A stretch of 34,464 nt of DNA from an uncultured beta proteobacterium (GTDB taxonomy: Bacteria > Pseudomonadota > Gammaproteobacteria > Burkholderiales > Burkholderiaceae_C). Made by a program: the position numbers and the translations under genes. Below, in pieces: positions 15,625 through 23,732 of the stretch (positions are counted from its first letter, which is position 1; the number at the start of each line of letters is the position of its first letter). The notes under the pieces are model-generated. The model searched no databases. It was not told where the DNA came from and saw only the letters and a list, made by a program, of their open reading frames with translations. The stretch is from NCBI GenBank assembly GCA_903914615.1, contig CAIWPS010000453.1:1-34464 (forward strand), in the 5' to 3' direction.

Positions 15625-16551
15625 TCAGGTGATGGCAGCCTGCGCGTTCGGGAACGTGCCCCAGGCGATCGCGAAGTTCGCCGGCAGCGTGATCGTGCCG
15701 GACGAGCCGGATCCGAACACCGCAGCAAGCGCGCTGGCGAATTGCAGCCCGCACGCCTGCTTTGACGCAACCACCGTCTGCGACACCACGCCGGTCGTGG
15801 CCCAATAGGCTTGGCTGCCGATGGCCGGAGCGCCGGAAGCCGTCACAGCCATCGCGCCGCTGACCTGGAACCAGCCGTACTGACCCGAGAACGGGTTGGC
15901 CGGCGCCGAGCTGGTCGTCAGCGCGAGCGGGTTGCCGAGCGACACGCCGAGCGCCAGACCGCTGTTGGCGGTGCCGGCCCAGGGCTTGGCCTGCAGGATC
16001 AGGTTGCCGAACGTGTCGGTGGCGTGCACGAACTGGCAGACCATCCCGGCGCCGATGCCCGGCACGTAGGTGCCCTGCACGGTGCTGGACGTGGTCGGCA
16101 CCGCCGGATTCGCCTTCAGGGTGTTGGCGATCAGCGGGTTGTTCGGATTCCAGCGCTGATCCCACACGTAGTTCAGGTTCAGCGTGAAGGTCGTGCCGCT
16201 CGGAACGGTGGCGATCTGCCAGATGCCGTTGTAGGCCGCCGGCGTGAAGCCCGCGAGCTGCACCGGCTGGCCGACCACCAGGCCGTGGGCCGAGCCGGTC
16301 GTCACGGTTGCCACACCCGCCGCCACCGTCACGCTCGACACGGTCTGAGCCGTGATCGGCGCGACCTGCGCGAACAGGAACTGGCCGCCGCCGAAGACCG
16401 GATCGACGCCGTCCACCAGCATCGACGGGTAGCTCGCGCGTCCGTATTTGCCCGAGCTGGTTCCCACCAGCGAGTAGGGGCCGCCGCCTGCATTGTCTGG
16501 CAGGTACAGATCGACCGAGCCCAACAGGCCGTCTTGAGTCACATAAGCCAT
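15625..16551 (-). CDS. Capsid decoration/cement protein candidate
   Basis: A 308-aa Gly/Ala/Thr/Val-rich beta protein directly after the major capsid gene, with AAGGA seven bases before the ATG. No enzyme motif, signal peptide or TM segment. Residues 72-128 form an insert module (VTTGSAHGLVVGQPVQLAG ... IATVPSGTTFTL) also seen in the tail protein at 11815-13581; the rest (from about 145) reads as a separate beta domain with GMVCQFVHATDTFGN. Genes in this position often encode capsid cement or stabilising proteins, as in BPP-1-like phages. That role is inferred; the shared module suggests an added Ig-like surface domain. Confidence 0.7.
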   Translation of the reverse strand: MAYVTQDGLLGSVDLYLPDNAGGGPYSLVGTSSGKYGRASYPSMLVDGVDPVFGGGQFLFAQVAPITAQTVSSVTVAAGVATVTTGSAHGLVVGQPVQLAGFTPAAYNGIWQIATVPSGTTFTLNLNYVWDQRWNPNNPLIANTLKANPAVPTTSSTVQGTYVPGIGAGMVCQFVHATDTFGNLILQAKPWAGTANSGLALGVSLGNPLALTTSSAPANPFSGQYGWFQVSGAMAVTASGAPAIGSQAYWATTGVVSQTVVASKQACGLQFASALAAVFGSGSSGTITLPANFAIAWGTFPNAQAAIT

Positions 16552-16578
16552 GATTTTTCCTTGAAAGTTGGGTGTCGA

Positions 16579-18351
16579 TCAGGCGACGAGCGCGCCCTGC
16601 AGGAAGGCGTTGCTCAGCGTCAGGTTGCCGGCGAAGCCGATGAGCTTGACCATTGCGTCCTGGTTCACCGCGTACCGGTCGTCACCGATCGGCACGAAGT
16701 TGCGGGCCGCGGCCGGGCGGAAATAGATGAAGTCGGTGTTCAGGAAGAACATCGAGTTCGTCGGGCTGCCGCCGCCGTATCCCCCGTCCAGCACCACGTC
16801 TGCCGACATGTACTTGATGGCGTCGAAGCCGATCATTGCCTTGTCTTCCGACGCGATGCGCTGGATGGCCTGCAACGATTCCAGGTACAGCCGGTAGAAG
16901 TTGTTGTCGGCCACGATCAGGTCCGGGCGATCGGCGCCGCGAACCTGTTGGACCCACAGCCGGTTCATGTAGGATTGAATGTTGGCCGTCGTGACCGCCG
17001 CGCCGCCGTTGTTCAGGCCGGAGAAAACCTGATTGCGCCAGAACGACCACGCGCTGCGGTCGATGCCGCCGATGATGCCGCTGGTTGGGCTCGAAGACAC
17101 GAGGATCTGCAGGCCGCCGATCTGACGCCCACCGTCCGCGGTGCCGTCGCTGTAGCAGTCCAGCGCGATGTTGTTCACCAGCGTGCGCTCGGCGTTGCCG
17201 ATGCGCGACTCGAGCAGGTCGATGATGCGCTCTTCGCCGGCGTTCTGGATTTGCTCCAGGCCGCTGATGGAGACCGCGACCGCCGCCTGGGCGTAGTTGA
17301 ACTCCGCCGCGGTGAAGACGTCGCTCGGCGCGATGTCCAGCATTTCGTAGCCGGAATAGCGCTTGAACGTGCCGTTCTCGGCGTATTCCATCTCTTGAAC
17401 GATGGTGCGACCGCCGCTGACGGGCTTGACCTTGCCTTTGGACTTCAGGCGCCGCAGGAGGGCGTTGTTCTTGGACCTATTCTTTCAGGGCTTGCGCCCG
17501 TCGTCCTCGGCTCTTTATCCGAGGCTCCTGCAGCTTGCTATTCGTCTGCAGAGGAGACTATCTCATCAGCCAGTGCGCTGCTTCGCTTTCGATGCAATCC
17601 CGCCAAGCCGCGCCGCCTCGAGCGTCGGGCGCTGGCCCAATGCTCTCTTCGTGGCGCTGATCTTCGCTCCGTGCCCTTTGGGCTTTCCCAGCTGCGCTTG
17701 CCTTCGCGCCTCGTTCGCTTCTGGCGTCTGAGGGCGCGGCACTGCAGCTGATGCTGCGATGCCTTTTCGGATCGCTGCCGGGATCGGAGCAAAGCTCACT
17801 TGGTGTTCGTTGTAGAGCGCTGCCTGATGCTGCTGCATCCAGGCTAGTTCTCTTACGCGTTTGTCGACCACCGTGGCGTCGTCTGCCAAGTGCTCAAGCT
17901 CGATGGACTCAAAAGCGGATTCGCCGTCTCGCTTCCAGTCTGACTGCAGCTTGGTGCACAGATGCTTGCCCTGGTTCAGCAGGCAGCGATGCTCTCGCAT
18001 ACGCTTGGCCAACTTCCCCTTGGTACATCCGATGTAGACAAACCCGCTCGCTTTGTGGCGGATTGCATAGATCGCTGGCATTCGGAATTCTCCTCTTTGC
18101 AGCACTGACTGTCGGGCGCTCGTGGGCGGGTTATTGTTTCCTCACCGCCTAGTCGTTACGCCTTCGTTGCCCCTGGGCCTTTCAGCTTACATGCAACGCT
18201 TGGCTCGGTGTTGCCATCGCAGGTTTTCACCGAGTTCACCCGATTTTACAACGTCTGAAAGTTAAACGTTGTCTGCCACTTTGCCGGTGCGATTGCGGAG
18301 CGTGGTGGTCACGATTTCCGTCATCGCCGACGATGGGTTGATCAGAGACAT
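16579..18351 (-). CDS. Major capsid protein, gene split by a group I intron (exons 18351-18265 and 17475-16579)
   Basis: Exon 1 (29 codons) begins MSLINPSSAMTEIVTTTLRN with GAAGGAA before the ATG and ends ...KVADNV. Exon 2 begins SKNNALLRRLKSKGK and runs 298 codons to TGA at 16579. Unspliced, exon 1 meets TAA at the first intron codon and exon 2 has no start before Met at 17391, in mid-domain. Joined, they give 327 aa with the expected conserved capsid N-terminus (NRTGKVADNV|SKNNALL, GGRTIVQEMEYAENG, YSGYEMLDI), matching HK97-fold coat proteins of podophages in length. It follows the scaffold gene and precedes the decoration gene. Automatic annotation would probably call only the truncated 270-aa exon 2 ORF from 17391. 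Confidence 0.92.
17476..18264 (-). mobile_element. Group I self-splicing intron in the major capsid gene
   Basis: A 789-nt intron. P1: exon end ACAACGTT(T) (18272-18264) pairs over nine bases with the internal guide AGACGTTGT (18256-18248), with the diagnostic U:G pair at the 5' splice site after 18265. The Q-like element GGCAACACCGAGCCAA (about 18215-18200) resembles the tRNA-Leu-type intron core. The R element has ACGACTAG (around 18150) and S has GAUGAGAUAGUC (17567-17556); GACTA/TAGTC form P7. After S come hairpins CCTCGG/CCGAGG and GGGC-GCAA-GCCC (a GNRA loop). The intron ends in G at 17476. The homing endonuclease ORF lies between R and S, in P8. Splicing itself is predicted, not shown. 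Confidence 0.92.
17566..18081 (-). CDS. GIY-YIG homing endonuclease (intron-encoded)
   Basis: A 171-aa protein that would cut intronless capsid alleles to spread the intron. The GIY-YIG domain is N-terminal: AIYAI (3-7), FVYIG (14-18), catalytic Arg27 and His31 in KRMREH, and a candidate Glu78 followed by LYN (89-91). The C-terminal part has GKPKGHGAKISATKRALG (132-149), similar to the NUMOD3 DNA-binding repeat of such enzymes. The start is ATG 18081, with GGAG eight bases upstream; a longer frame start (18105) lacks a site. The stop codon overlaps the intron S element, so the ORF is fitted exactly into P8. No inactivating change is visible. Confidence 0.92.
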   Translation of the reverse strand: MPAIYAIRHKASGFVYIGCTKGKLAKRMREHRCLLNQGKHLCTKLQSDWKRDGESAFESIELEHLADDATVVDKRVRELAWMQQHQAALYNEHQVSFAPIPAAIRKGIAASAAVPRPQTPEANEARRQAQLGKPKGHGAKISATKRALGQRPTLEAARLGGIASKAKQRTG

Positions 18352-18382
18352 GATTGGATTCCTTCAATGAATGGGTGGTGGC

Positions 18383-19519
18383 TCACTCGCGATTCATCAC
18401 TTCGCGATAGGTCGTGCGGATGTCGTCTGCGAGAGAACCGTGCGAGCTTGGCGCCGTCAGGCTTGCGCCACCGGTGGGTGAGCCCACCAGGGTCGAACCT
18501 GCGGCGCGAGCCCGCGTCGCTCTTGCCCGGGCATCGGCCTGCCGTTGCTGGTCTTGCGACTGCAGCAACAGGGGTCGGATCTCGGGGTGTGACCAGCACG
18601 CCGCGTCGTAGGCTTCCTGCAGACCCAACGTCTTGCCCTGTGCGTCGGCAGCCTGGATGAGCAAGCCCATCTGATGCCGGACGTTGGCGAAGTAGATGTT
18701 CTTCGGGTCTGAGGCGAAGCCCTCGATCGTTTGTGCGATCTGTGCTTCTTGCTCTCGAGCGATTTGGGCATCGCCCTGCGACAGTCGCTGCTGGAGTTGC
18801 TGCACCGTTTGGGTCAATGCAGCCACTTGCGGGTCGACTTGTCGCTGGGGCGTCTGCTGTCCACCGCTCAGTTTCTGGAAAATCCGTTGGGGGTTCACCC
18901 CGTATTGCTGAAGGATGCCGATCACGGCGTTTTCCTTCTGGTCCGTCGTGCCGGCCCGCAGCGTGTAGGCCGTCTGCAGCAGCGCGTCCACGGCCTTGAC
19001 CGGGTCGCTGCCCTCCGACTTGATCATTGCGAGATAGGGCTGCACCGTCGATTCGAACGTTTTGCCCAGCACGCGGTGCTCGTCGTGCTTGGTGAAGCCC
19101 TTGTGCACGTCCGCCTCGCGCCGCGCGATCTCGGCCTGGATGTCGGGGTCCAGCGATGCGAACTTCGCCTTGGCCGCCGGCGACCAGGTGTCCGGCGGCC
19201 GGATGGCCGCGGGCGCGGTGGCTGCGTTCGTCGCGGTATTCTCGGCCTGCTGGCCAGCGCGCGCAGCGTCCTGCTGAGCGCCGCTCCTGGGCTGCTGCTC
19301 GACCGGCGCGCCGTCGGCGCTTGTGTCCGGACCCCTGGCCGCCTTCTCCGCGCGGGGCGCGACTTGTTCCTTGTTCGCCGCGAAGCGCCCCGCCTCGTCG
19401 CGGGCCCGGTCGTTGACTTCCTTGAACGCGGATGCAACTGCGCCGCGCACGTCATCGCTGGAGGATTCGACTGGGGCTTCCAGTTCGACGTCACTCTCGA
19501 TCACTGCGTTGTCAGACAT
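18383..19519 (-). CDS. Capsid scaffolding protein
   Basis: A 378-aa acidic, Gln/Ala-rich protein with a disordered-looking N-terminus (MSDNAVIESDVELEAPVESS), a Pro/Gln stretch, and long helices: AAKAKFASLDPDIQAEIARREADVHKG and the coiled-coil AALTQTVQQLQQRLSQGDAQIAREQEAQI. It ends in the short charged helix LADDIRTTYREVMNRE, which probably contacts the coat protein. Composition, length and location just before the capsid gene are those of podophage scaffolds; the 'f..ldp..q..i..R..d...G..k' segment is common in this family. GGAG lies eight bases before the ATG, and a terminator (19544-19560) lies upstream. Confidence 0.85.
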   Translation of the reverse strand: MSDNAVIESDVELEAPVESSSDDVRGAVASAFKEVNDRARDEAGRFAANKEQVAPRAEKAARGPDTSADGAPVEQQPRSGAQQDAARAGQQAENTATNAATAPAAIRPPDTWSPAAKAKFASLDPDIQAEIARREADVHKGFTKHDEHRVLGKTFESTVQPYLAMIKSEGSDPVKAVDALLQTAYTLRAGTTDQKENAVIGILQQYGVNPQRIFQKLSGGQQTPQRQVDPQVAALTQTVQQLQQRLSQGDAQIAREQEAQIAQTIEGFASDPKNIYFANVRHQMGLLIQAADAQGKTLGLQEAYDAACWSHPEIRPLLLQSQDQQRQADARARATRARAAGSTLVGSPTGGASLTAPSSHGSLADDIRTTYREVMNRE

Positions 19520-19538
19520 TCAAAAAGCTCCAGACATG

Positions 19539-19560
19539 AAAAAGGGCCCACAAGGGGCCC
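19539..19560 (-). terminator. Rho-independent terminator upstream of the scaffold gene
   Basis: Minus strand: GGGCCC, five-base loop, GGGCCC, then TTTTTC. It lies between the zinc-ribbon gene (ends 19581) and the scaffold start (19519). With the terminator at 15564-15591 it brackets the scaffold-capsid-decoration unit, which suggests separate control of that unit or read-through by modified polymerase. Confidence 0.8.
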
Positions 19561-19580
19561 GGCTGCGGGTTTATGGATGG

Positions 19581-19940
19581 TCAGGCGGTGTGCTTGGGCA
19601 ACACTTCCTTGACCGCCTGCGCCAACTCGGCGCGCACGTTGAAATCGCCATGGATCTCGCGCTTCTTCATGTTGGGCATCTCGTTGCCGAGCTCGACGTA
19701 GCCGTTGCGTTTTAGGTAGTCGCGGTGCTTGGACCTGCTGGTGATCATCGGTGCGTCACCGGTGGCCACGTCGACGCCCATGGCCTGGTAGGGCTGAATG
19801 TCGGCAATGACCATCGGAGCGCAGACCTTGCGGCGCATCACGCCGTGGCACTGCGGCAAATCAGCGTCGATGCGCGCCACGCTGCGGAAGATGTCCTGCT
19901 CTGCGCCGCATTCGTCGCAGAGCATGGTGTAGAGCGGCAT
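19581..19940 (-). CDS. Zinc-ribbon protein of FmdB-like type
   Basis: A 119-aa protein. The start MPLYTMLCDECGAEQDIF matches FmdB-type zinc ribbons ('MPlY.y.C..Cg.e.e'). The first pair is CDEC; the second half (QCHGVMRRKVCAP) has two further Cys with different spacing, so zinc binding is likely but not certain. A charged helical C-terminus follows. Such proteins occur in several phage head blocks between portal and scaffold; the role is unknown (regulator or structural accessory). Confidence 0.7.
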   Translation of the reverse strand: MPLYTMLCDECGAEQDIFRSVARIDADLPQCHGVMRRKVCAPMVIADIQPYQAMGVDVATGDAPMITSRSKHRDYLKRNGYVELGNEMPNMKKREIHGDFNVRAELAQAVKEVLPKHTA

Positions 19941-19947
19941 GATTGAT

Positions 19948-20517
19948 TCAGGAGAATGCCGCGGTCTGCACGTACCAGACGTTGGACGCCAACCCGGTCT
20001 GGTCCTGCAGGCCGAACTTCATGATCGGCTGTCCCGTCACGCCGACTGCTGTCAGCGGGATGATGTACGTGCCCCACTGGCCGACGACAGGCGCCGGGCC
20101 GTAGGCGCTGATATCGATTCCAGGCTGGATCAGCACGTCGCCGGCCGTGTAGAACGACAGGCTCCATTTCTGATTCGCCTGCGTCGGCTGGAGCACCAGC
20201 GTGATGTGCGTCAGACCTGCCGTGTTGAATGTCTCATTCGGCGCGTACGGGAGCCAGCATCCCCACGCGCCGGTCACGGTGAACGTCAGGTTGGGCGGCG
20301 CGTAGTTGGGCGTGCCGGCGAACGACCAGTCCCCAGCCCAGTTGAACTTGCCGCTGCCGTAGACCACGTTGGTGGACGGCGCAGGAGCTGGCGCAGGGCT
20401 CGGCGCTGGGGTTGGCGCCGGAGCAGGACTGGGCGCGGCCGCTTGCAGCGCCGCAAGCGCGTCCGTGAGAGCCGACTGCAGGGCTGTGAGCGTGGCGATC
20501 GATGTCTGAATGGTCAT
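19948..20517 (-). CDS. Virion-block protein with helix, Ala-Pro linker and beta domain
   Basis: A 189-aa protein: N-terminal helix (MTIQTSIATLTALQSALTDA), Ala-Pro/Ser-Pro/Thr-Pro linker (28-48), then a single beta-rich domain with many aromatics (WAGDWSFAGTPNY, GAWGCWLPYAPNE, KWSLSFYTAGDV, VGQWGTYIIPLTAVG), resembling a carbohydrate-binding beta-sandwich. The start has AAAGGA before the ATG. The layout repeats that of 3256-3999. Between portal and scaffold, a surface decoration protein that helps the virion bind glycans is a reasonable guess; no family is proven. Confidence 0.65.
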   Translation of the reverse strand: MTIQTSIATLTALQSALTDALAALQAAAPSPAPAPTPAPSPAPAPAPSTNVVYGSGKFNWAGDWSFAGTPNYAPPNLTFTVTGAWGCWLPYAPNETFNTAGLTHITLVLQPTQANQKWSLSFYTAGDVLIQPGIDISAYGPAPVVGQWGTYIIPLTAVGVTGQPIMKFGLQDQTGLASNVWYVQTAAFS

Positions 20518-20526
20518 GATCCTTTG

Positions 20527-20787
20527 TCATCCCAAAAGCAAAAGTAGAGTCTCTTCATCGTCGTCTTCCAAGGCACCCGGCTCAATCTCGACGGCGCCTG
20601 CGACTTCAACGGATTTCTCGACCGGGGCGCTTTTCGGCGCCTTCGGCGAGACGATTTCCTCGATCTGCTCGCGCAACGAGCGCGCATCTGCAGCTTTCTC
20701 GCGCGCCAGCTCGGCCAGGGCGGCCTGGCGCTGCTTCAGCTGCGTCATCGCGTTCGTACGATGGGTCAACGAATATTGAATGGCCAC
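20527..20787 (-). CDS. Small acidic helical protein after the portal gene
   Basis: An 86-aa protein with a helical, Arg/Lys/Ala-rich N-terminal half (MTQLKQRQAALAELAREKAADARSLREQIEEI from residue 14) and an acidic C-terminus (EPGALEDDDEETLLLLLG). The start is GTG 20787, one base after the portal stop, with GGAG about eight bases upstream inside the end of the portal gene; ATG 20748 lacks a site. Not recognised; position fits a head-assembly accessory protein. Confidence 0.6.
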   Translation of the reverse strand: MAIQYSLTHRTNAMTQLKQRQAALAELAREKAADARSLREQIEEIVSPKAPKSAPVEKSVEVAGAVEIEPGALEDDDEETLLLLLG

Positions 20788-23469
20788 TTACTGGACTCCT
20801 ATGATCTTGCCGTCGAGGCCGCGCACCACGGACTTCGGGCGGCTCATGTTTTCGTTCATCGCGTCGATCGCGACCTTGAATTGCTCGACCGCTGCGGCCA
20901 CTGCGGCGCCGATGCCGTCGTCCTTCGGCGCAGCCGCTGCGCTCGATGCCTTGGCGCTTTCAATGGCCGCGCCAGCCTGATGCTTGGCGCCTTCCACGTT
21001 CGCCGCGGCTTGCGTCTGCGCGATGGCGTGGTCCGTGCTGGCCTTGAGAGCCGCCGTGTCGGCGTCCGTCTTGGCCGCGATCTGTGCGACAAGAATTTTG
21101 GTTTCTTGCTCGAGCTTGGTCTTCCACTCGTCAAACGCGCGCTGCGCATCGGACTCGCGTTGCTTGAACGCCATCTCCATCTGCGCCTTCTGCTGCTCCA
21201 ACGCCATCTGCTGCTGCTCGCGCCGCTCCTCGGCCGCGGCCTTGGCCTGATCGGCCTGCTGCTGCATCTGGACGCGGAACTGCTCCAGTTTCTCCTCGGA
21301 TGCGACCTTGGCCTGCTGCAACTGCATGTCGCCCTGCAGACGCGCCTGCTGCAGCTGCTGCTCGCCCTGAACTTTGATCATTTCCGGGTTCGGCTTGGGC
21401 TTCGGGTTCTGACCCATCTCGGCCAGCTGATCCATGGCTTCCTGGAACGCGCTCTCGGTGCTGCGGCCGACCTTGAACGAGCGCAGCACCAGCATGATCG
21501 TCTCGGCGATGCCCTTGGACAGCTGCGGCACCTCCTGCACGACCTGCATGGCGCCTTGGATCAACTCGTTCACCGTCTTGGCGAACTCCATCCGCGATTC
21601 CTGTTCCTGGCGCTCGTCCTGCAGGATGGTCGAGTCCGTCTCGATGTCGATCCTGAAATTGCGCGCCGGACGCGCTTTCAGGAGCGCATGCACATCCTCC
21701 CAGCTCGGCTGGCCCATCAGAGCCATTTGCGCCGGGTTTGGCGGCGGCGGCGGTGGGCCCAAGACCGTTGCAGGGTCGAACGGCGGCACGGGCGGCGTCT
21801 GGCCAGGTTGCAGGCCCGGCTGCGGCTGCTGGGCGTGCAACTGCTGCACTTCCTGCGCCGCTTGCTGGTGCTGCTGGACGATCTGCTGCGCGTGCTGCTG
21901 GTAGATCTTCAGATGCTGCGCTTGAACCTTCAGCGCGGCCTTCTCGGCGTTCGTCAGCAAGTGAACGCCGCTGAGTTCCTTGATACTGTCCAGCGCAAAC
22001 TGCCCGCAGACGATCTCGGCCGCGATGCGAATGGAGTCGCGCGCGAACACCTGAACCTCGCGCTGCATGTCCTTCAGGCGCACGCTCGCGTAGTTCGACT
22101 TGATCTTCTGCGCCGTCGCGGTCTCTTCCGGGTCGCTGGCCCCGCGGATCAGGTCGGACATGCCGCTGATCTCGTAGATGTCGGCTTTGACCTTGTCGCG
22201 CGCCTCATAGAGCTTGAGCAGCACTTCGGCCACCATGCTCACATCCAGCAGCTCGACGGCCCCCTTGAGGCCGCCCTTCTCCGCGAATGCGGCCCAGGAA
22301 TCCACAGGCACCAGCGTGTTCTCGTTGCCGGTGTTCAGCAGCTGCTGCAGCGCCTGGACGCTGCTGTCATAGACGCCGATCGCCTTTACCGCACGCGTCA
22401 GCATCGCAATGCGGTGGCTGAGCCGGTCCAATTCCTTGGCCTGGTCCTGCCACAGGATGTAGTCCGCGGTCGGGATGATCGACACGCTGCTGGTGGTGGC
22501 CTGCAGCGGCATCGGAATGGGCCAGAACCCATCCAGTTCGAGCGGGTCGTCCTGCACTTCGAGCACTTCCGAGTGCGACCGGTGCAGCCGGATCACGCGC
22601 TTGGTGCGCTTGTCCCAGATTTCGTAGATCTTGGTCTTGTTCAGCAGGTCCGCGCCCTCGGCGTCCTTGTCCAGGCCCTCGGGCTTCTGGTCGTAGGGCA
22701 GCTGGGCAGCAATCTCCTGCGTGAAGCGCTTCCTGACCTCGTGCCGGTCGAGGTACGCGCAGCGCCACACGGCGTCGCATTCCTCCCACGTTCGCGCCAC
22801 GGCGTGCCCGAAGTCGGTCCAGGGCACAAAGTCAAACTTGACCTCTTCGGAGTCGACCTCTTCGATGTCTTCCGGCTCGTCGCTGCTCAGCTCGGCGCCA
22901 TCGCGCTCGGTGCCAGTTTCCTTGTCGCCTTCTACGCGCGTGTTCGGCAGGTTCGGCTTGTCGGCGCTGGCGCCCTGATCCTCGGTCGACGGCACCTGGC
23001 CGCTGACCTTGCGGAAATGCGGCAGGTAGCGCACCCACAGCACGCCGCGGCCCGGCAACAAGCGGTCCAGCACGGCCTGGCGCACCGCTTCGCCAAAATT
23101 CTGCTGGCTTAGAACGTTGATGCAGCAACGCTCCAGCACTTCGCTGGCCGTCTTGCCTACCGGATCGTCGTCCTTGAACCGGCGCTCGATCTCAGGCGTC
23201 GGATCCTTGGCGTACAGCGCCGGCTTCAGCGTCTGAATGTTGCTCCAAAGCACGTTGAACGTCGTCGTCTTGGCGTTCTCGTCCTTCTTCTCAGCGGTGT
23301 AGCGCTCGATGATGCGCTTGCCGCGCTTCTCGAACTGCTGCGCCTTGCGCTCATAGCGGCCTATCTCTGCAGACCACTTGCGCTGGAGCTCGCCCTTGTC
23401 GAGCTCGAGTGGTGCGATCTTCGGGTCGACGCTGCCTGGATCGGCGATGCCGTCGAGAGCGTCTTGCAT
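20788..23469 (-). CDS. Portal protein
   Basis: An 893-aa portal that forms the dodecameric DNA gate at one capsid vertex. Clear portal sequence includes TTTFNVLWSNIQTLKPALYAKDPTPEIERRFKD (about 68-100), LLPGRGVLWVRYLP, DFVPWTDFGHAVARTWEECDAVW (about 213-235), the crown-side VPVDSWAAFAEKGG, and ISGMSDLIRGASDPEETATAQKIKSNYASVRLKDMQREVQVF (about 434-475). The C-terminal 250 residues are a very long Gln/Ala/Glu-rich coiled coil, like the helical barrel of P22-type portals. Length exceeds P22 gp1 (725 aa) mainly by this tail. It lies next to terL, with one small gene between. Confidence 0.93.
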   Translation of the reverse strand: MQDALDGIADPGSVDPKIAPLELDKGELQRKWSAEIGRYERKAQQFEKRGKRIIERYTAEKKDENAKTTTFNVLWSNIQTLKPALYAKDPTPEIERRFKDDDPVGKTASEVLERCCINVLSQQNFGEAVRQAVLDRLLPGRGVLWVRYLPHFRKVSGQVPSTEDQGASADKPNLPNTRVEGDKETGTERDGAELSSDEPEDIEEVDSEEVKFDFVPWTDFGHAVARTWEECDAVWRCAYLDRHEVRKRFTQEIAAQLPYDQKPEGLDKDAEGADLLNKTKIYEIWDKRTKRVIRLHRSHSEVLEVQDDPLELDGFWPIPMPLQATTSSVSIIPTADYILWQDQAKELDRLSHRIAMLTRAVKAIGVYDSSVQALQQLLNTGNENTLVPVDSWAAFAEKGGLKGAVELLDVSMVAEVLLKLYEARDKVKADIYEISGMSDLIRGASDPEETATAQKIKSNYASVRLKDMQREVQVFARDSIRIAAEIVCGQFALDSIKELSGVHLLTNAEKAALKVQAQHLKIYQQHAQQIVQQHQQAAQEVQQLHAQQPQPGLQPGQTPPVPPFDPATVLGPPPPPPNPAQMALMGQPSWEDVHALLKARPARNFRIDIETDSTILQDERQEQESRMEFAKTVNELIQGAMQVVQEVPQLSKGIAETIMLVLRSFKVGRSTESAFQEAMDQLAEMGQNPKPKPNPEMIKVQGEQQLQQARLQGDMQLQQAKVASEEKLEQFRVQMQQQADQAKAAAEERREQQQMALEQQKAQMEMAFKQRESDAQRAFDEWKTKLEQETKILVAQIAAKTDADTAALKASTDHAIAQTQAAANVEGAKHQAGAAIESAKASSAAAAPKDDGIGAAVAAAVEQFKVAIDAMNENMSRPKSVVRGLDGKIIGVQ

Positions 23470-23732
23470 CAGGCCCAGACCACAGAACCGGCAGCGGTCG
23501 TGAGCGCGACGTACAGCCCAGTCCCAAACGCGATCGGAATCCAGTTCCAGCCGGCGGCGATCGGAATGGCGCTCATGACCAGGCCGTTGGCGCCGATGCC
23601 GTCATAGATGTTCGCGGTGCCGGCGACCGATGCGTAGATGCCCAGCAGGCCGCCCTGCCCGGTCTTGATCTGCGCGGACGAGCCGGCAGTCATCACGGTG
23701 GCGCTGCCGATTTCCCAGTTGCCGATTGCCAT
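23469..23732 (-). CDS. Small beta-rich protein between terL and portal
   Basis: An 87-aa Gly/Ala/Ile-rich protein (MAIGNWEIGSATVMTAGSSAQIKTG...) with alternating hydrophobic pattern and no TM-type stretch long enough to be sure. Its ATG overlaps the terL stop, and its stop overlaps the portal ATG (TGATG), so it is part of the packaging operon. Not recognised; may be a small head or decoration protein. Confidence 0.6.
   Translation of the reverse strand: MAIGNWEIGSATVMTAGSSAQIKTGQGGLLGIYASVAGTANIYDGIGANGLVMSAIPIAAGWNWIPIAFGTGLYVALTTAAGSVVWA

Noticed and set aside
16579-17391. 270-aa capsid ORF starting at Met 17391
   Set aside because: The conserved capsid sequence continues in frame upstream to 17475 (SKNNALLRRLKSKGK) and is joined to exon 1 by splicing; 17391 has no ribosome site and lies inside the domain.
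17476-18264. Insertion sequence or intein instead of intron
   Set aside because: There are no terminal inverted repeats or transposase, and the reading frame is broken by TAA at once, so no intein; the ribozyme core elements and P1 point to a group I intron.
20761-23112. 783-aa ORF on +
   Set aside because: It is antisense to the portal gene; Leu/Arg-rich shadow of its Gln/Glu-rich coding sequence.
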